Positions 26,020 to 38,941 of a DNA stretch of 64,000 bases are shown here, piece after piece. The notes under the pieces were generated by a model, which worked only from the letters and a program-made list of their open reading frames with translations, was not told where the DNA came from and did no database searches. The DNA is from Astropecten irregularis (lineage: Eukaryota; Echinodermata; Asteroidea; Paxillosida; Astropectinidae): NCBI GenBank assembly GCA_963971285.1, contig OZ020251.1, positions 6,510,001 through 6,574,000 on the forward strand, in the 5' to 3' direction. The number at the start of each line of letters is the position of its first letter. Positions within the stretch are counted from its first letter, which is position 1. The position numbers and the translations under genes were made by a program.

Positions 26020-27554
26020 TTTGTGTATCATTATATATGACAGCCCGCGGTCCAATCCTATATTTTGAACACGATCTTTGAAATCTGGCTGCTCATTTCT
26101 GGGGCAGACTGAGGAAAAACAAAATTACACGTGTCTTTTTATTGTCAGTGTAGATCATAGATCTGAATTTTTGAACTTGAAGTCGCCCTGCATAGCGAAA
26201 TCTGTAATGATTGATAAATCATGTTATGACGTTCTACACTGTAAGTGTATTTTTATATGGCAGCGCGCTGTCAGATCCAATATTTGAAAACGATCTATGA
26301 AATATGGCTGCTCATTTCTGGGGCAGACTGAGTAAAAACAAAATTACACGTTTCTTTTTATTTTCAGTGTAGATCATAGATCTGAATTTTTGAACCTGAA
26401 GTCGCCCTGCATAGCGAAATCTGTAATGATTTATAAATAATGTTATGACGTTCTACACTGTATGTGTATGATTATATGGCAGCGCGCTGTCAAATCCAAT
26501 ATTTGAAAACGATCTTTGAAATCTGGCTGCTCATTTCTGTGGCAGACTGAGGAAAAACAAAATTACACGTGTCTTTTTATTTTCAGTCTAGATCATAGAT
26601 TTGAATTTTTGAACCTGAAGTCACCCTGCGTAGCAAAATCTGTAATGATTTATAAATCATGTTATGACGTTCTACACTTTATGTTTATTATTATATGGCA
26701 GCGCGTTGTCAAATCCAATATTTGAACACGATCTTTGAAATCTGGCTGCTCATTTCTGGGGCAGATTGAGGAAAAACAAAATTACACGTGTCTTTTTATT
26801 GTCAGTGTAGATCATAGATCTGAATTTTTGAACCTGAAGTCGCCCTGCATAGCGAAATCTGTAATGATTTATAAATCATGTTATGACGCTCTACACTGTA
26901 TGTTTATTATTATATGGCAGCGCGCTGTCAAATCCAATATTTGAAAACGATCTTTGAAATCTGGCTGCTCATTTCTGGGGCAGACTGAGGAAAAACAAAA
27001 TTACACGTGTCTTTTTATTTTCAGTCTAGATCATAGATCTGAATTTTTGAACCTGAAGTCGCCCTGCATAGCGAAATCTGTGATGATTTATAAATCATGT
27101 TATGACGTTCTACACTGTATGTTTATTATTATATGGCAGCGCGCTGTCAAATCCAATATTTGAAAACGATCTTTGAAATCTGCCTGCTCATTTCTCGGGC
27201 AAACTCAGGAAAAACAAAATTACACGTGTCTTTTTATTTTCAGTGTAGGTCATAGATCTGAATTGCTGAACCTGAAGTCGCTCTGCGTAGCGAAATCTGT
27301 AATGATTTATTATATCATGTTATTACGTTCTACACTGTATGTGTATTATATGTGGCAGTCTAATTTTATATTTTGAACACGATCTTTGAATTCTGGCTGC
27401 TGAATTATGGGGCAAATTGAGGAAAATTCCAATTGCACTTGTCTTTTTATTTTCAGTCTATATCAGCGATCTTAATTTCTAATCCTGAAGTCCCCCTGCG
27501 AAGCAAAATCTGTAATGATTTATATATCATGATATTACGCTCAACACTGTATGA
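26020..27554 (+). repeat. Monomer run between S8 and S9 (7 monomers)
   Basis: Starts: 26078, 26297, 26516, 26735, 26954, 27173 (D), 27386 (E). 26078 has ATTGATAAATCATG, which breaks the 16 bp palindrome. 26297 begins TATGAAATATGG. 26516 has TTCTGTGGCAGACTG. Confidence 0.9.
26954..27172 (+). repeat. Representative class A monomer (219 bp)
   Basis: This copy is close to the commonest form. In order it holds: a palindrome ACACGTGT with a CACGTG E-box core (27003-27010); a pyrimidine tract ending in CAG (27011-27024) that looks like a 3' splice site; an inverted repeat AGATC-ATA-GATCT (27028-27040); a perfect 16 bp palindrome ATGATTTATAAATCAT (27083-27098); and a 10 bp palindrome CAGCGCGCTG (27137-27146). 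A 69-codon frame starting at TTG and ending in TGA spans it. That is a by-product of length 219 = 3 x 73 and of copy homogeneity, not evidence of coding. Confidence 0.95.
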
Positions 27555-28103
27555 GTGTTATATTTAGAATACTAAACTCAATGAAATATTATAAGTGATT
27601 CACAATGAAGTGTCGATTTTACGAAGCCAGAGGATCGATCGTACCCCCATCGTATCCTACGTAGGGATGCAAGGCATAATTCATAGGTCATACGACTAAT
27701 AGTTTGAGGTTACTGCAGTCCCACTTATTGGGCCGTTAGAATTATTTTTTTCACGATTTTTTATTTCGTCCTTCGCACTAACGTCCCACGCTAAGCAATG
27801 CAGTAAAACATAAAATCATAAACCGATCACCTAAAAAATGTCTGAAATCAATTGAAAACATTCCACCTCCCCCTAAAAAAATCCTAACGCGCTTTAGCAA
27901 TGAGCCCGTGTACAAACCATATTACGAAGGCTGGGATCTTGACCATAATTCACTGACTATGCCAGACGACTGGCTCATGCCATGCTTATAGGCAAGCCCA
28001 TAGAGCCTGCGTGGAAAAAAAATGAGTTGTGACATGAAATGGTCCTGGATTATGTTTGTCATAGTCAGTTAGATGCGGTCTAGTTTCCACCTTCGTGCAT
28101 AAG
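27555..28103. repeat. Spacer S9 (549 bp, alpha)
   Basis: CCAGAGG with CACAATGAAG (shared only with S11) and TTAGAATTATTTTTTTC. Confidence 0.9.
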
Positions 28104-29634
28104 TTTGTGTATCATTATATATGACAGCCCGCGGTCCAATCCTATATTTTGAACACGATCTTTGAAATCTGGCTGCTCATTTCTGGGGCAGACTGAGGAA
28201 AAACAAAATTACACGTGTCTTTTTATTGTCAGTGTAGATCATAGATCTGAATTTTTGAACTTGAAGTCGCCCTGCATAGCGAAATCTGTAATGATTGATA
28301 AATCATGTTATGACGTTCTACACTGTAAGTGTATTTTTATATGGCAGTGCGCTGTCAGATCCAATATTTGAAAACGATCTTTGAAATATGGCTGCTCATT
28401 TCTGGGGCAGACTGAGGAAAAACAAAATTACACGTTTCTTTTTATTTTCAGTGTAGATCATAGATCTGAATTTTTGAACCTGAAGTCGCCCTGCATAGCG
28501 AAATCTGTAATGATTTATAAATCATGTTATGACGTTCTACACTATATGTTTATTATTATATGGCAGCGCGCTGTCAAATCCAATATTTGAAAACGATCTT
28601 TGAAATCTGGCTGCTCATTTCTGGGGCAGACTGAGGAAAAACAAAATTACACGTGTCTTTTTATTTTCAGTCTAGATCATAGATCTGAATTTTTGAACCT
28701 GAAGTCGCCCTGCGTAGCGAAATCTGTAATGATTTATAAATCATGTTATGACGTTCTACACTGTTTGTGTATTATTATATGGCAGCGCGCTGTCAACTCC
28801 AATATTTGAAACTATCTTTGAAATCTGGCTGCTCATTTCTGGGGCAGACTGAGGAAACACAAAATTGCACGTGTCTTTTTATTTTCAGTCTAGATCATAG
28901 ATCTGAATTTTTTTAACCTGAAGTCGCCCTGCATAGCGAAATCTGTAATGATTTATAAATCATGTTATGGCGTTCTACACTGTATGTGTATTATTATATG
29001 GCAGCGCGCTGTCAAATCCAATATTTGAAAACGATCTTTGAAATCTGGCTGCTCATTTCTGGGGCAGACTGAGGAAAAACAAAATTACAAGTGTCTTTTT
29101 ATTTTCAGTCTAGATCATAGATCTGAATTTTTGAACCTGAAGTCGCCCTGCATAGCGAAATCTGTAATGTTTTACATATCATACCATACCGGTTTACACT
29201 GTATGTGTATGCCAGCACTCAGTCTAATTCTATATTTTGAAGAAGACCTTTTTTTGTAATCTAGATGCTCATTTCTTGGGCAAACTCAGGAAAAACAAAA
29301 TTACACATGTTTTTTTATTTTTAGTCGAGATCATAGATCTGAATTTTTGAACTTGAAGTCGCCCTGCATACCGAAATCTGTAATAATTTATATATCATGT
29401 CATTACGTTCTACACTGTATGTGTATTATATGTGGCAGTCTAATTCTATATTTTGAACACGATCTTTGAAATCTGGCTGCTCTATTATGGGGCAAACTGA
29501 GGAAAATTCCAATTGCACTTGTCTTTTCATTTTCAGTCTAGATCAGCGATCTTAATTTCTAATCCTGAAGTCCCCCTGTGAAGCAAAATCTGTAATGATT
29601 TATATATCATGTTATTACGCTCAACACTGTATGA
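28104..29634 (+). repeat. Monomer run between S9 and S10 (7 monomers)
   Basis: Starts: 28162, 28381, 28600, 28818 (A'), 29038 (B with altered tail), 29254 (D'), 29466 (E'). It carries the same GAAGAAGACC tail rearrangement as 24874. D' has a private TTTTAGTCGAGATC. Confidence 0.9.
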
Positions 29635-30183
29635 GTGTTATATTTAGAATACTAAACTCAATGAAATATTATAAGTGATTCACACTAAAGTGTCGATTTT
29701 ACGAAGCCCGAGGATCGATCGTACCCCCATCGTATCCTCCGTAGGGATGCAAGGCATAATTCATAGGTCATACGACTAATAGTTTGAGGTTACTGCAGTC
29801 CCACTTATTGGGCCGTTAGAATGATTTTTTTCACGATTTTTTATTTCGTCCTTCGCACTAACGTCCCACGCTAAGCAATGCAGTAAAACATAAAATCATA
29901 AACCGATCACCTAAAAAATGTCTGAAATCAATTGAAAACATTCCACCTCCCCCTAAAAAAATCCTAACGCGCTTTAGCAATGAGCCCGTGTACAAACCAT
30001 ATTACGAAGGCTGGGATCTTGAGCATAATTCACTGACTATGCCAGACGACTGGCTCATGCCATGCTTATAGGCAAGCCCATAGAGCCTGCGTGGAAAAAA
30101 AATGAGTTGTGACATGAAATGGTCCTGGATTATGTTTGTCATAGTCAGTTAGATGCGGTCTAGTTTCCACCTTCGTGCATAAG
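29635..30183. repeat. Spacer S10 (549 bp, beta)
   Basis: Matches S8 including TATCCTCCGTAGG and CTTGAGCATAATTC. Confidence 0.9.
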
Positions 30184-31500
30184 TTTGTGTATCATTATAT
30201 ATGACAGCCCGCGGTCCAATCCTATATTTTGAACACGATCTTTGAAATCTGGCTGCTCATTTCTGGGGCAGACTGAGGAAAAACAAAATTACACGTGTCT
30301 TTTTATTGTCAGTGTAGATCATAGATCTGAATTTTTGAACTTGAAGTCGCCCTGCATAGCGAAATCTGTAATGATTGATAAATCATGTTATGACGTTCTA
30401 CACTGTAAGTGTATTTTTATATGGCAGCGCGCTGTCAGATCCAATATTTGAAAACGATCTTTGAAATCTGGCTGCTCATTTCTGTGGCAGACTGAGGAAA
30501 AACAAAATTACACGTGTCTTTTTATTTTCAGTCTAGATCATAGATTTGAATTTTTGAACCTGAAGTCGCCCTGCGTAGCAAAATCTGTAATGATTTATAA
30601 ATCATGTTATGACGTTCTACACTTTATGTTTATTATTATATGGCAGCGCGTTGTCAAATCCAATATTTGAACACGATCTTTGAAATCTGGCTGCTCATTT
30701 CTGGGGCAGATTGAGGAAAAACAAAATTACACGTGTCTTTTTATTGTCAGTGTAGATCATAGATCTGAATTTTTGAACCTGAAGTCGCCCTGCATAGCGA
30801 AATCTGTAATGATTTATAAATCATGTTATGACGCTCTACACTGTATGTTTATTATTATATGGCAGCGCGCTGTCAAATCCAATATTTGAAAACGATCTTT
30901 GAAATCTGGCTGCTCATTTCTGGGGCAGACTGAGGAAAAACAAAATTACACGTGTCTTTTTATTTTCAGTCTAGATCATAGATCTGAATTTTTGAACCTG
31001 AAGTCGCCCTGCATAGCGAAATCTGTGATGATTTATAAATCATGTTATGACGTTCTACACTGTATGTTTATTATTATATGGCAGCGCGCTGTCAAATCCA
31101 ATATTTGAAAACGATCTTTGAAATCTGCCTGCTCATTTCTCGGGCAAACTCAGGAAAAACAAAATTACACGTGTCTTTTTATTTTCAGTGTAGGTCATAG
31201 ATCTGAATTGCTGAACCTGAAGTCGCTCTGCGTAGCGAAATCTGTAATGATTTATTATATCATGTTATTACGTTCTACACTGTATGTGTATTATATGTGG
31301 CAGTCTAATTTTATATTTTGAACACGATCTTTGAATTCTGGCTGCTGAATTATGGGGCAAACTGAGGAAAATTCCAATTGCACTTGTCTTTTATATTTTC
31401 AGTCTATATCAGCGATCTTAATTTCTAATCCTGAAGTCCCCCTGCGAAGCAAAATCTGTAATGATTTATATATCATGATATTACGCTCAACACTGTATGA
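30184..31500 (+). repeat. Monomer run between S10 and S11 (6 monomers)
   Basis: Starts: 30242, 30461, 30680, 30899, 31118 (D), 31331 (E). Relative to the S8-S9 run it lacks the TATGAAATATGG monomer. E has a 1-base insertion, TTTTATATTTTCAG. Confidence 0.9.
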
Positions 31501-32049
31501 GTGTTATATTTAGAATACTAAACTCAATGAAATATTATAAGTGATTCACAATGAAGTGTCGATTTTACGAAGCCAGAGGATCGATCGTACCCCCATCGTA
31601 TCCTACGTAGGGATGCAAGGCATAATTCATAGGTCATACGACTAATAGTTTGAGGTTACTGCAGTCCCACTTATTGGGCCGTTAGAATTATTTTTTTCAC
31701 GATTTTTTATTTCGTCCTTCGCACTAACGTCCCACGCTAAGCAATGCAGTAAAACATAAAATCATAAACCGATCACCTAAAAAATGTCTGAAATCAATTG
31801 AAAACATTCCACCTCCCCCTAAAAAAATCCTAACGCGCTTTAGCAATGAGCCCGTGTACAAACCATATTACGAAGGCTGGGATCTTGACCATAATTCACT
31901 GACTATGCCAGACGACTGGCTCATGCCATGCTTATAGGCAAGCCCATAGAGCCTGCGTTGAAAAAAAATGAGTTGTGACATGAAATGGTCCTGGATTATG
32001 TTTGTCATAGTCAGTTAGATGCGGTCTAGTTTCCACCTTCGTGCATAAG
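31501..32049. repeat. Spacer S11 (549 bp, alpha)
   Basis: As S9 (CACAATGAAG), with a private TGCGTTGAAAAAAAATG. Confidence 0.9.
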
Positions 32050-34022
32050 TTTGTGTATCATTATATATGACAGCCCGCGGTCCAATCCTATATTTTGAAC
32101 ACGATCTTTGAAATCTGGCTGCTCATTTCTGGGGCAGACTGAGGAAAAACAAAATTACACGTGTCTTTTTATTGTCAGTGTAGATCATAGATCTGAATTT
32201 TTGAACTTGAAGTCACCCTGCATAGCGAAATCTGTAATGATTGATAAATCATGTTATGACGTTCTACACTGTAAGTGTATTTTTATATGGCAGCGCGCTG
32301 TCAGATCCAATATTTGAAAACGATCTTTGAAATATGGCTGCTCATTTCTGGGGCAGACTGAGGAAAAACAAAATTACACGTTTCTTTTTATTTTCAGTGT
32401 AGATCATAGATCTGAATTTTTGAACCTGAAGTCGCCCTGCATAGCGAAATCTGTAATGATTTATAAATAATGTTATGACGTTCTACACTGTATGTGTATG
32501 ATTATATGGCAGCGCGCTGTCAAATCCAATATTTGAAAACGATCTTTGAAATCTGGCTGCTCATTTCTGTGGCAGACTGAGGAAAAACAAAATTACACGT
32601 GTCTTTTTATTTTCAGTCTAGATCATAGTTTTGAATTTTTGAACCTGAAGTCGCCCTGCGTAGCAAAATCTGTAATGATTTATAAATCATGTTATGACGT
32701 TCTACACTTTATGTTTATTATTATATGGCAGCGCGTTGTCAAATCCAATATTTGGAAACGATCTTTGAAATCTGGCTTCTCATTTCTGGGGCAGACTGAG
32801 GAAAAGCAAAATTGCACGTGTCTTTTTATTTTCAGTCTAGATCATAGATCTGAATTTTTGAACCTGAAGTCGCCCTGCGTAGCAAAATCTGTAATAATTT
32901 ATTATATCATGTTATGACGTTCTACACTGTATGTTTATTATTATATGACAGCGCGCTGTCAAATCCAATATTTGAAAACGATCTTTGAAATCTGGCTGCT
33001 CATTTCTGGGGCAGACTGAGGAAAAACAAATTTACACGTGTCTTTTTATTTTCAGTCTAGATCATAGATCTGAATTTTTGAACCTGAAGTCGCCCTGCAT
33101 AGCGAAATCTGTAATGATTTATAAATCATGTTATGACGTTCTACACTGTATGTTTATTATTATATGGCAGCGCGCTGTCAAATCCAATATTTGAAAACGA
33201 TCTTTGAAATCTGGCTGCTCATTTCTGGGGCAGACTGAGGAAAAACAAAATTACACGTGTCTTTTTATTTTCAGTCTAGATCATAGATTTGAATTTTTGA
33301 ACCTGAAGTCGCCCTGCGTAGCAAAATCTGTAATGATTTATAAATCATGTTATGACGTTCTACACTTTATGTTTATTATTATATGGCAGCGCGTTGTCAA
33401 ATCCAATATTTGGAAACGATCTTTGAAATCTGGCTTCTCATTTCTGGGGCAGACTGAGGAAAAACAAAATTGCACGTGTCTTTTTATTTTCAGTCTAGAT
33501 CATAGATCTGAATTTTTGAACCTGAAGTCGCCCTGCGTAGCAAAATCTGTAATAATTTATTATATCATGTTATGACGTTCTACACTGTATGTGTATTATT
33601 ATATGGCAGCGAGCTGTCAACTCCAATATTTGAAACTATCTTTGAAATCTGGTTGCTCATTTCTGGGGCAGACCGAGGAAAAACAAAATTACACGTGTCT
33701 TTTTATTTTCAGTCTAGATCATAGATCTGAATTTTTGAACCTGAAGTCGCCCTGCATAGCGAAATCTGTAATGTTTTACATATCATTCCATACCGGTTTA
33801 CACTGTATGTGTATGCCAGCACTCAGTCTAATTCTATATTTTGAAGACGATCTTTGAAATCTGGCTGCTCAATTATGGGGCAAACTGAGGAAAATTCCAA
33901 TTGCACTTGTCTTTTTATTTTCAGTCTAGATCAGCGATCTTAATTTCTAATTCTGAAGCCCCCCTGCGAAGCAAAATCTGTAATGATTTATATATCATGT
34001 TATTACGCTCAACACTGTATGA
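32050..34022 (+). repeat. Monomer run between S11 and S12 (9 monomers)
   Basis: Starts: 32108, 32327, 32546, 32765, 32985, 33204, 33423, 33642 (B), 33854 (E). Pairs 32546/32765 and 33204/33423 are duplicates at an offset of 658. In both, TTTGGAAAC replaces TTTGAAAAC, so the in-phase stop is lost and a 123-codon frame spans two monomers. The monomers at 32765 and 33423 end in AATAATTTATTATATCATG. Confidence 0.88.
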
Positions 34023-34570
34023 GTGTTATATTTAGAATTCTAAACTCAATGAAATATTATGAGTGATTCACACTAAAGTGTCGATTTTACGAAGCCCGAG
34101 GATCGATCGTACCCCCATCGTATCCTACGTAGGGCTGCAAGGCATAATTCATAGGTCATACGACTAATAGTTTGAGGTTACTGCAGTCTCACTTATTGGG
34201 CCGTTAGAATTATATTTTCACGATTTTTTATTTCGTCCTTCGCACTAACGTCCTACGCTAAGCAATGCAGTAAAACATAAAATCATAAACCGATCACCTA
34301 AAAAATGTCTGAAATCAAGTGCAAACATTCCACCTCCCCCTTAAAAATCCTAACGCGCTTTAGCAATGAGCCCGTGTACAAACCATATTACGAAGGCTTG
34401 GATCTTGACCATAATTCACTGACTATGTCAGACGACTGGCTCATGCCATGCTTATAGGCAAGCCCATAGAGCCTGCGTGGAAAAAAAAATGAGTTGTGAC
34501 ATGAAATGGTCCTGGATTATGTTTGTCATAGTCAGTTAGATGCGGTCTAGTTTCCACCTTCGTGCATAAG
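34023..34570. repeat. Spacer S12 (548 bp, gamma subtype)
   Basis: Marks: the perfect palindrome TTTAGAATTCTAAA at the left, ATTATGAGTG, TAGGGCTGCAAGG, CAGTCTCACTT, GTCCTACGC, CAAGTGCAAACATT and CCCCCTTAAAAATCC. The right flank reads GCGTTCAAATCC. The same subtype returns only at S24 and S25, more than 23 kb away. Confidence 0.9.
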
Positions 34571-35439
34571 TTTGTGTATCATTATATATGACAGCCCGCG
34601 TTCAAATCCTATATTTTGAACACGATCTTTGAAATCTGGCTGCTCATTTCTGGGGCAGACTGAGGAAAAACAAAATTACACGTGTCTTTTTATTTTCAGT
34701 CTAGATCATAGATCTGAATTTTTGAACCTGAAGTCGCCCTGAATAGCGAAATCTGTAATGATTTATAAATCATGTTATGACGTTCTACACGGTATGTTTA
34801 TTATTACATGGCAGCGCGCTGTCAACTCCAATATTTGAAACTATCTTTGAAATCTGGCTTCTCATTTCTGGGGCAGACTGAGGAAAAACAAAATTACAAG
34901 TGTCTTTTTATTTTCAGTCTAGATCATAGATCTGAATTTTTGAACCTGAAGTCGCCCTGCATAGCGAAATCTGTAATGTTTTACATATCATACCATACCG
35001 GTTTACACTGTATGTGTATGCCAGCACTCAGTCTAATTCTATATTTTGAAGACGATCTTTGGAATTTGGATGCTAATTTCTTGGGCAAACTCAGGAAAAA
35101 CAAAATTACACGTGTCTTTTTATTTTCAGTCTAGATCATAGATCTGAATTTTTGAACCTGAAGTCGCCCTGCATACCGAAATCTGTAATAATTTATATAT
35201 CATGTCATTACGTTCTACACTGTATGTGTATTATATGTGGCAGTCTAATTCTATATTTTGAACACGATCTTTGAAATCTGGCTGCTCTATTATGGGGCAA
35301 ACTGAGGAAAATTCCAATTGCACTTGTCTTTTCATTTTCAGTCTAGATCAGCGATCTTAATTTCTAATCCTGAAGTCCCCCTGCGAAGCAAAATCTGTAA
35401 TGATTTATATATCATGTTATTACGCTCAACACTGTATGA
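34571..35439 (+). repeat. Four-monomer run between S12 and S13
   Basis: Starts: 34629, 34847 (B), 35059 (D', TTGGAATTTGGATGC), 35271 (E'). The first monomer has CCCTGAATAGCG and TATTATTACATGGCAG. This short run recurs after S14, S16, S18 and S21, and in damaged form after S20 and S23. Confidence 0.9.
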
Positions 35440-35988
35440 GTGTTATATTTAGAATACTAAACTCAATGAAATATTATAAGTGATTCACACTAAAGTGTCG
35501 ATTTTACGAAGCCCGAGGATCGATCGTACCCCCATCGTATCCTACGTAGGGATGCAAGGCATAATTCATAGGTCATACGACTAATAGTTTGAGGTTACTG
35601 CAGTCCCACTTATTGGGCCGTTAGAATGATTTTTTTCACGATTTTTTATTTCGTCCTTCGCACTAACGTCCCACGCTAAGCAATGCAGTAAAACATAAAA
35701 TCATAAACCGATCACCTAAAAAATGTCTGAAATCAATTGAAAACATTCCACCTCCCCCTAAAAAAATCCTAACGCGCTTTAGCAATGAGCCCGTGTACAA
35801 ACCATATTACGAAGGCTGGGATCTTGACCATAATTCACTGACTATGCCAGACGACTGGCTCATGCCATGCTTATAGGCAAGCCCATAGAGCCTGCGTGGA
35901 AAAAAAATGAGTTGTGACATGAAATGGTCCTGGATTATGTTTGTCATAGTCAGTTAGATGCGGTCTAGTTTCCACCTTCGTGCATAAG
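35440..35988. repeat. Spacer S13 (549 bp, beta)
   Basis: CACTAAAG and CCCGAGG, but with the palindromic CCTACGTAGG restored and CTTGACCATAATTC, unlike S8 and S10. Confidence 0.9.
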
Positions 35989-37523
35989 TTTGTGTATCAT
36001 TATATATGACAGCCCGCGGTCCAATCCTATATTTTGAACACGATCTTTGAAATCTGGCTGCTCATTTCTGGGGCAGACTGAGGAAAAACAAAATTACACG
36101 TGTCTTTTTATTGTCAGTGTAGATCATAGATCTGAATTTTTGAACTTGAAGTCGCCCTGCATAGCGAAATCTGTAATGATTGATAAATCATGTTGTGACG
36201 TTCTACACTGTAAGTGTATTTTTATATGGCAGCGCGCTGTCAGATCCAATATTTGAAAACGATCTTTGAAATATGGCTGCTCATTTCTGGGGCAGACTGA
36301 GGAAAAACAAAATTACACGTTTCTTTTTATTTTCAGTGTAGATCATAGATCTGAATTTTTGAACCTGAAGTCGCCCTGCATAGCGAAATCTGTAATGATT
36401 TATAAATAATGTTATGACGTTCTACACTGTATGTGTATGATTATATGGCAGCGCGCTGTCAAATCCAATATTTGATAACGATCTTTGAAATTTGGCTGCT
36501 CATTTCTGTGGCAGACTGAGGAAAAACAAAATTACACGTGTCTTTTTATTTTCAGTCTAGATCATAGATTTGAATTTTTGAACCTGAAGTCGCCCTGCGT
36601 AGCAAAATCTGTAATGATTTATAAATCATGTTATGACGTTCTACACTTTATGTTTATTATTATATGGCAGCGCGTTTTCAAATCCAATATTTGAACACGA
36701 TCTTTGAAATCTGGCTGCTCATTTCTGGGGCAGACTGAGGAAAAACAAAATTACACGTGTCTTTTTATTGTCAGTGTAGATCATAGATCTGAATTTTTGA
36801 ACCTGAAGTCGCCCTGCATAGCGAAATCTGTAATGATTTATAAATCATGTTATGACGTTCTACACTGTATGTTTATTATTATATGGCAGCGCGCTGTCAA
36901 ATCCAATATTTGAAAACGATCTTTGAAATCTGGCTGCTCATTTCTGGGGCAGACTGAGGAAAAACAAAATTACACGTGTCTTTTTATTTTCAGTCTAGAT
37001 CATAGATCTGAATTTTTGAACCTGAAGTCGCCCTGCATAGCGAAATCTGTAATGATTTATAAATCATGTTATGACGTTCTACACTGTATGTTTATTATTA
37101 TATGGCAGCGCGCTGTCAAATCCAATATTTGAAAACGATCTTTGAAATCTGCCTGCTCATTTCTCGGACAAACTCAGGAAAAACAAAATTACACGTGTCT
37201 TTTTATTTTCAGTGTAGGTCATAGATCTGAATTGCTGAACCTGAAGTCGCTCTGCGTAGCGAAATCTGTAATGATTTATTATATCATGTTATTACGTTCT
37301 ACACTGTATGTGTATTATATGTGGCAGTCTAATTTTATATTTTGAACACGATCTTTGAATTCTGGCTGCTCAATTATGGGGCAAACTGAGGAAAATTCCA
37401 ATTGCACTTGTCTTTTTATTTTCAGTCTATATCAGCGATCCTAATTTCTAATCCTGAAGTCCCCCTGCGAAGCAAAATCTGTAATGATTTATATATCATG
37501 ATATTACGCTCAACACTGTATGA
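35989..37523 (+). repeat. Monomer run between S13 and S14 (7 monomers)
   Basis: Starts: 36047, 36266, 36485, 36704, 36923, 37142 (D), 37355 (E). Private changes: CATGTTGTGACG (36047), ATTTGATAACGATC before 36485, and TTCTCGGACAAACTC (37142). Confidence 0.9.
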
Positions 37524-38072
37524 GTGTTATATTTAGAATACTAAACTCAATGAAATATTATAAGTGATTCACACTGAAGTGTCGATTTTACGAAGCCAGA
37601 GGATCGATCGTACCCCCATCGTATCCTACGTAGGGATGCAAGGCATAATTCATAGGTCATACGACTAATAGTTTGAGGTTACTGCAGTCCCACTTATTGG
37701 GCCGTTAGAATTATTTTTTTCACGATTTTTTATTTCGTCCTTCGCACTAACGTCCCACGCTAAGCAATGCAGTAAAACATAAAATCATAAACCGGTCACC
37801 TAAAAAATGTCTGAAATCAATTGAAAACATTCCACCTCCCCCTAAAAAAATCCTAACGCGCTTTAGCAATGAGCCCGTGTACAAACCATATTACGAAGGC
37901 TGGGATCTTGACCATAATTCACTGACTATGCCAGACGACTGGCTCATCCCATGCTTATAGGCAAGCCCATAGAGCCTGCGTGGAAAAAAAAAGAGTTGTG
38001 ACATGAAATGGTCCTGGATTATGTTTGTCATAGTCAGTTAGATGCGGTCTAGTTTCCACCTTCGTGCATAAG
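37524..38072. repeat. Spacer S14 (549 bp, alpha)
   Basis: CACTGAAG and CCAGAGG, plus GGCTCATCCCATGC (shared with S16, S18, S20, S21 and S23) and private ACCGGTCACC and AAAAAAAAAGAGTTG. Confidence 0.9.
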
Positions 38073-38941
38073 TTTGTGTATCATTATATATGACAGCCCG
38101 CGGTCCAATCCTATATTTTGAACACGATCTTTGAAATCTGGCTGCTCATTTCTGGGGCAGACTGAGGAAAAACAAAATTACACGTGTCTTTTTATTTTCA
38201 GTCTAGATCATAGATCTGAATTTTTGAACCTGAAGTCGCCCTGAATAGCGAAATCTGTAATGATTTATAAATCATGTTATGACGTTCTACACGGTATGTT
38301 TATTATTACATGGCAGCGCGCTGTCAACTCCAATATTTGAAACTATCTTTGAAATCTGGCTTCTCATTTCTGGGGCAGACTGAGGAAAAACAAAATTACA
38401 AGTGTCTTTTTATTTTCAGTCTAGATCATAGATCTGAATTTTTGAACCTGAAGTCGCCCTGCATAGCGAAATCTGTAATGTTTTACATATCATACCATAC
38501 CGGTTTACACTGTATGTGTATGCCAGCACTCAGTCTAATTCTATATTTTGAAGACGATCTTTGGAATTTGGATGCTAATTTCTTGGGCAAACTCAGGAAA
38601 AACAAAATTACACGTGTCTTTTTATTTTCAGTCTAGATCATAGATCTGAATTTTTGAACCTGAAGTCGCCCTGCATACCGAAATCTGTAATAATTTATAT
38701 ATCATGTCATTACGTTCTACACTGTATGTGTATTATATGTGGCAGTCTAATTCTATATTTTGAACACGATCTTTGAAATCTGGCTGCTCTATTATGGGGC
38801 AAACTGAGGAAAATTCCAATTGCACTTGTCTTTTCATTTTCAGTCTAGATCAGCGATCTTAATTTCTAATCCTGAAGTCCCCCTGCGAAGCAAAATCTGT
38901 AATGATTTATATATCATGTTATTACGCTCAACACTGTATGA
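38073..38941 (+). repeat. Four-monomer run between S14 and S15
   Basis: Starts: 38131, 38349 (B), 38561 (D'), 38773 (E'). Same block as after S12. Confidence 0.9.

Larger units (their letters stand above)
24436..32326 (+). repeat. 4164/3945 bp HOR with two spacers per unit, about two copies
   Basis: Monomers at 24436, 24654, 24874, 25090, 25302 and 26078 recur 4164 bp later. Monomers at 26516, 26735, 26954 and 27173 recur 3945 bp later, and 28162 recurs at 32108 (3946). The 219 bp difference is one monomer (26297) that is missing from the second copy after 30242. Each unit has one beta and one alpha spacer. Confidence 0.88.

Noticed and set aside
34600..34608. GTTCAAATC, a match to the Pol III B box, at the right flank of spacer S12 (also after S24 and S25)
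   Set aside because: No A box at a proper distance upstream, and other spacers have GGTCAAATC or GGTCCAATC. Most likely chance within monomer sequence GTCAAATCC.
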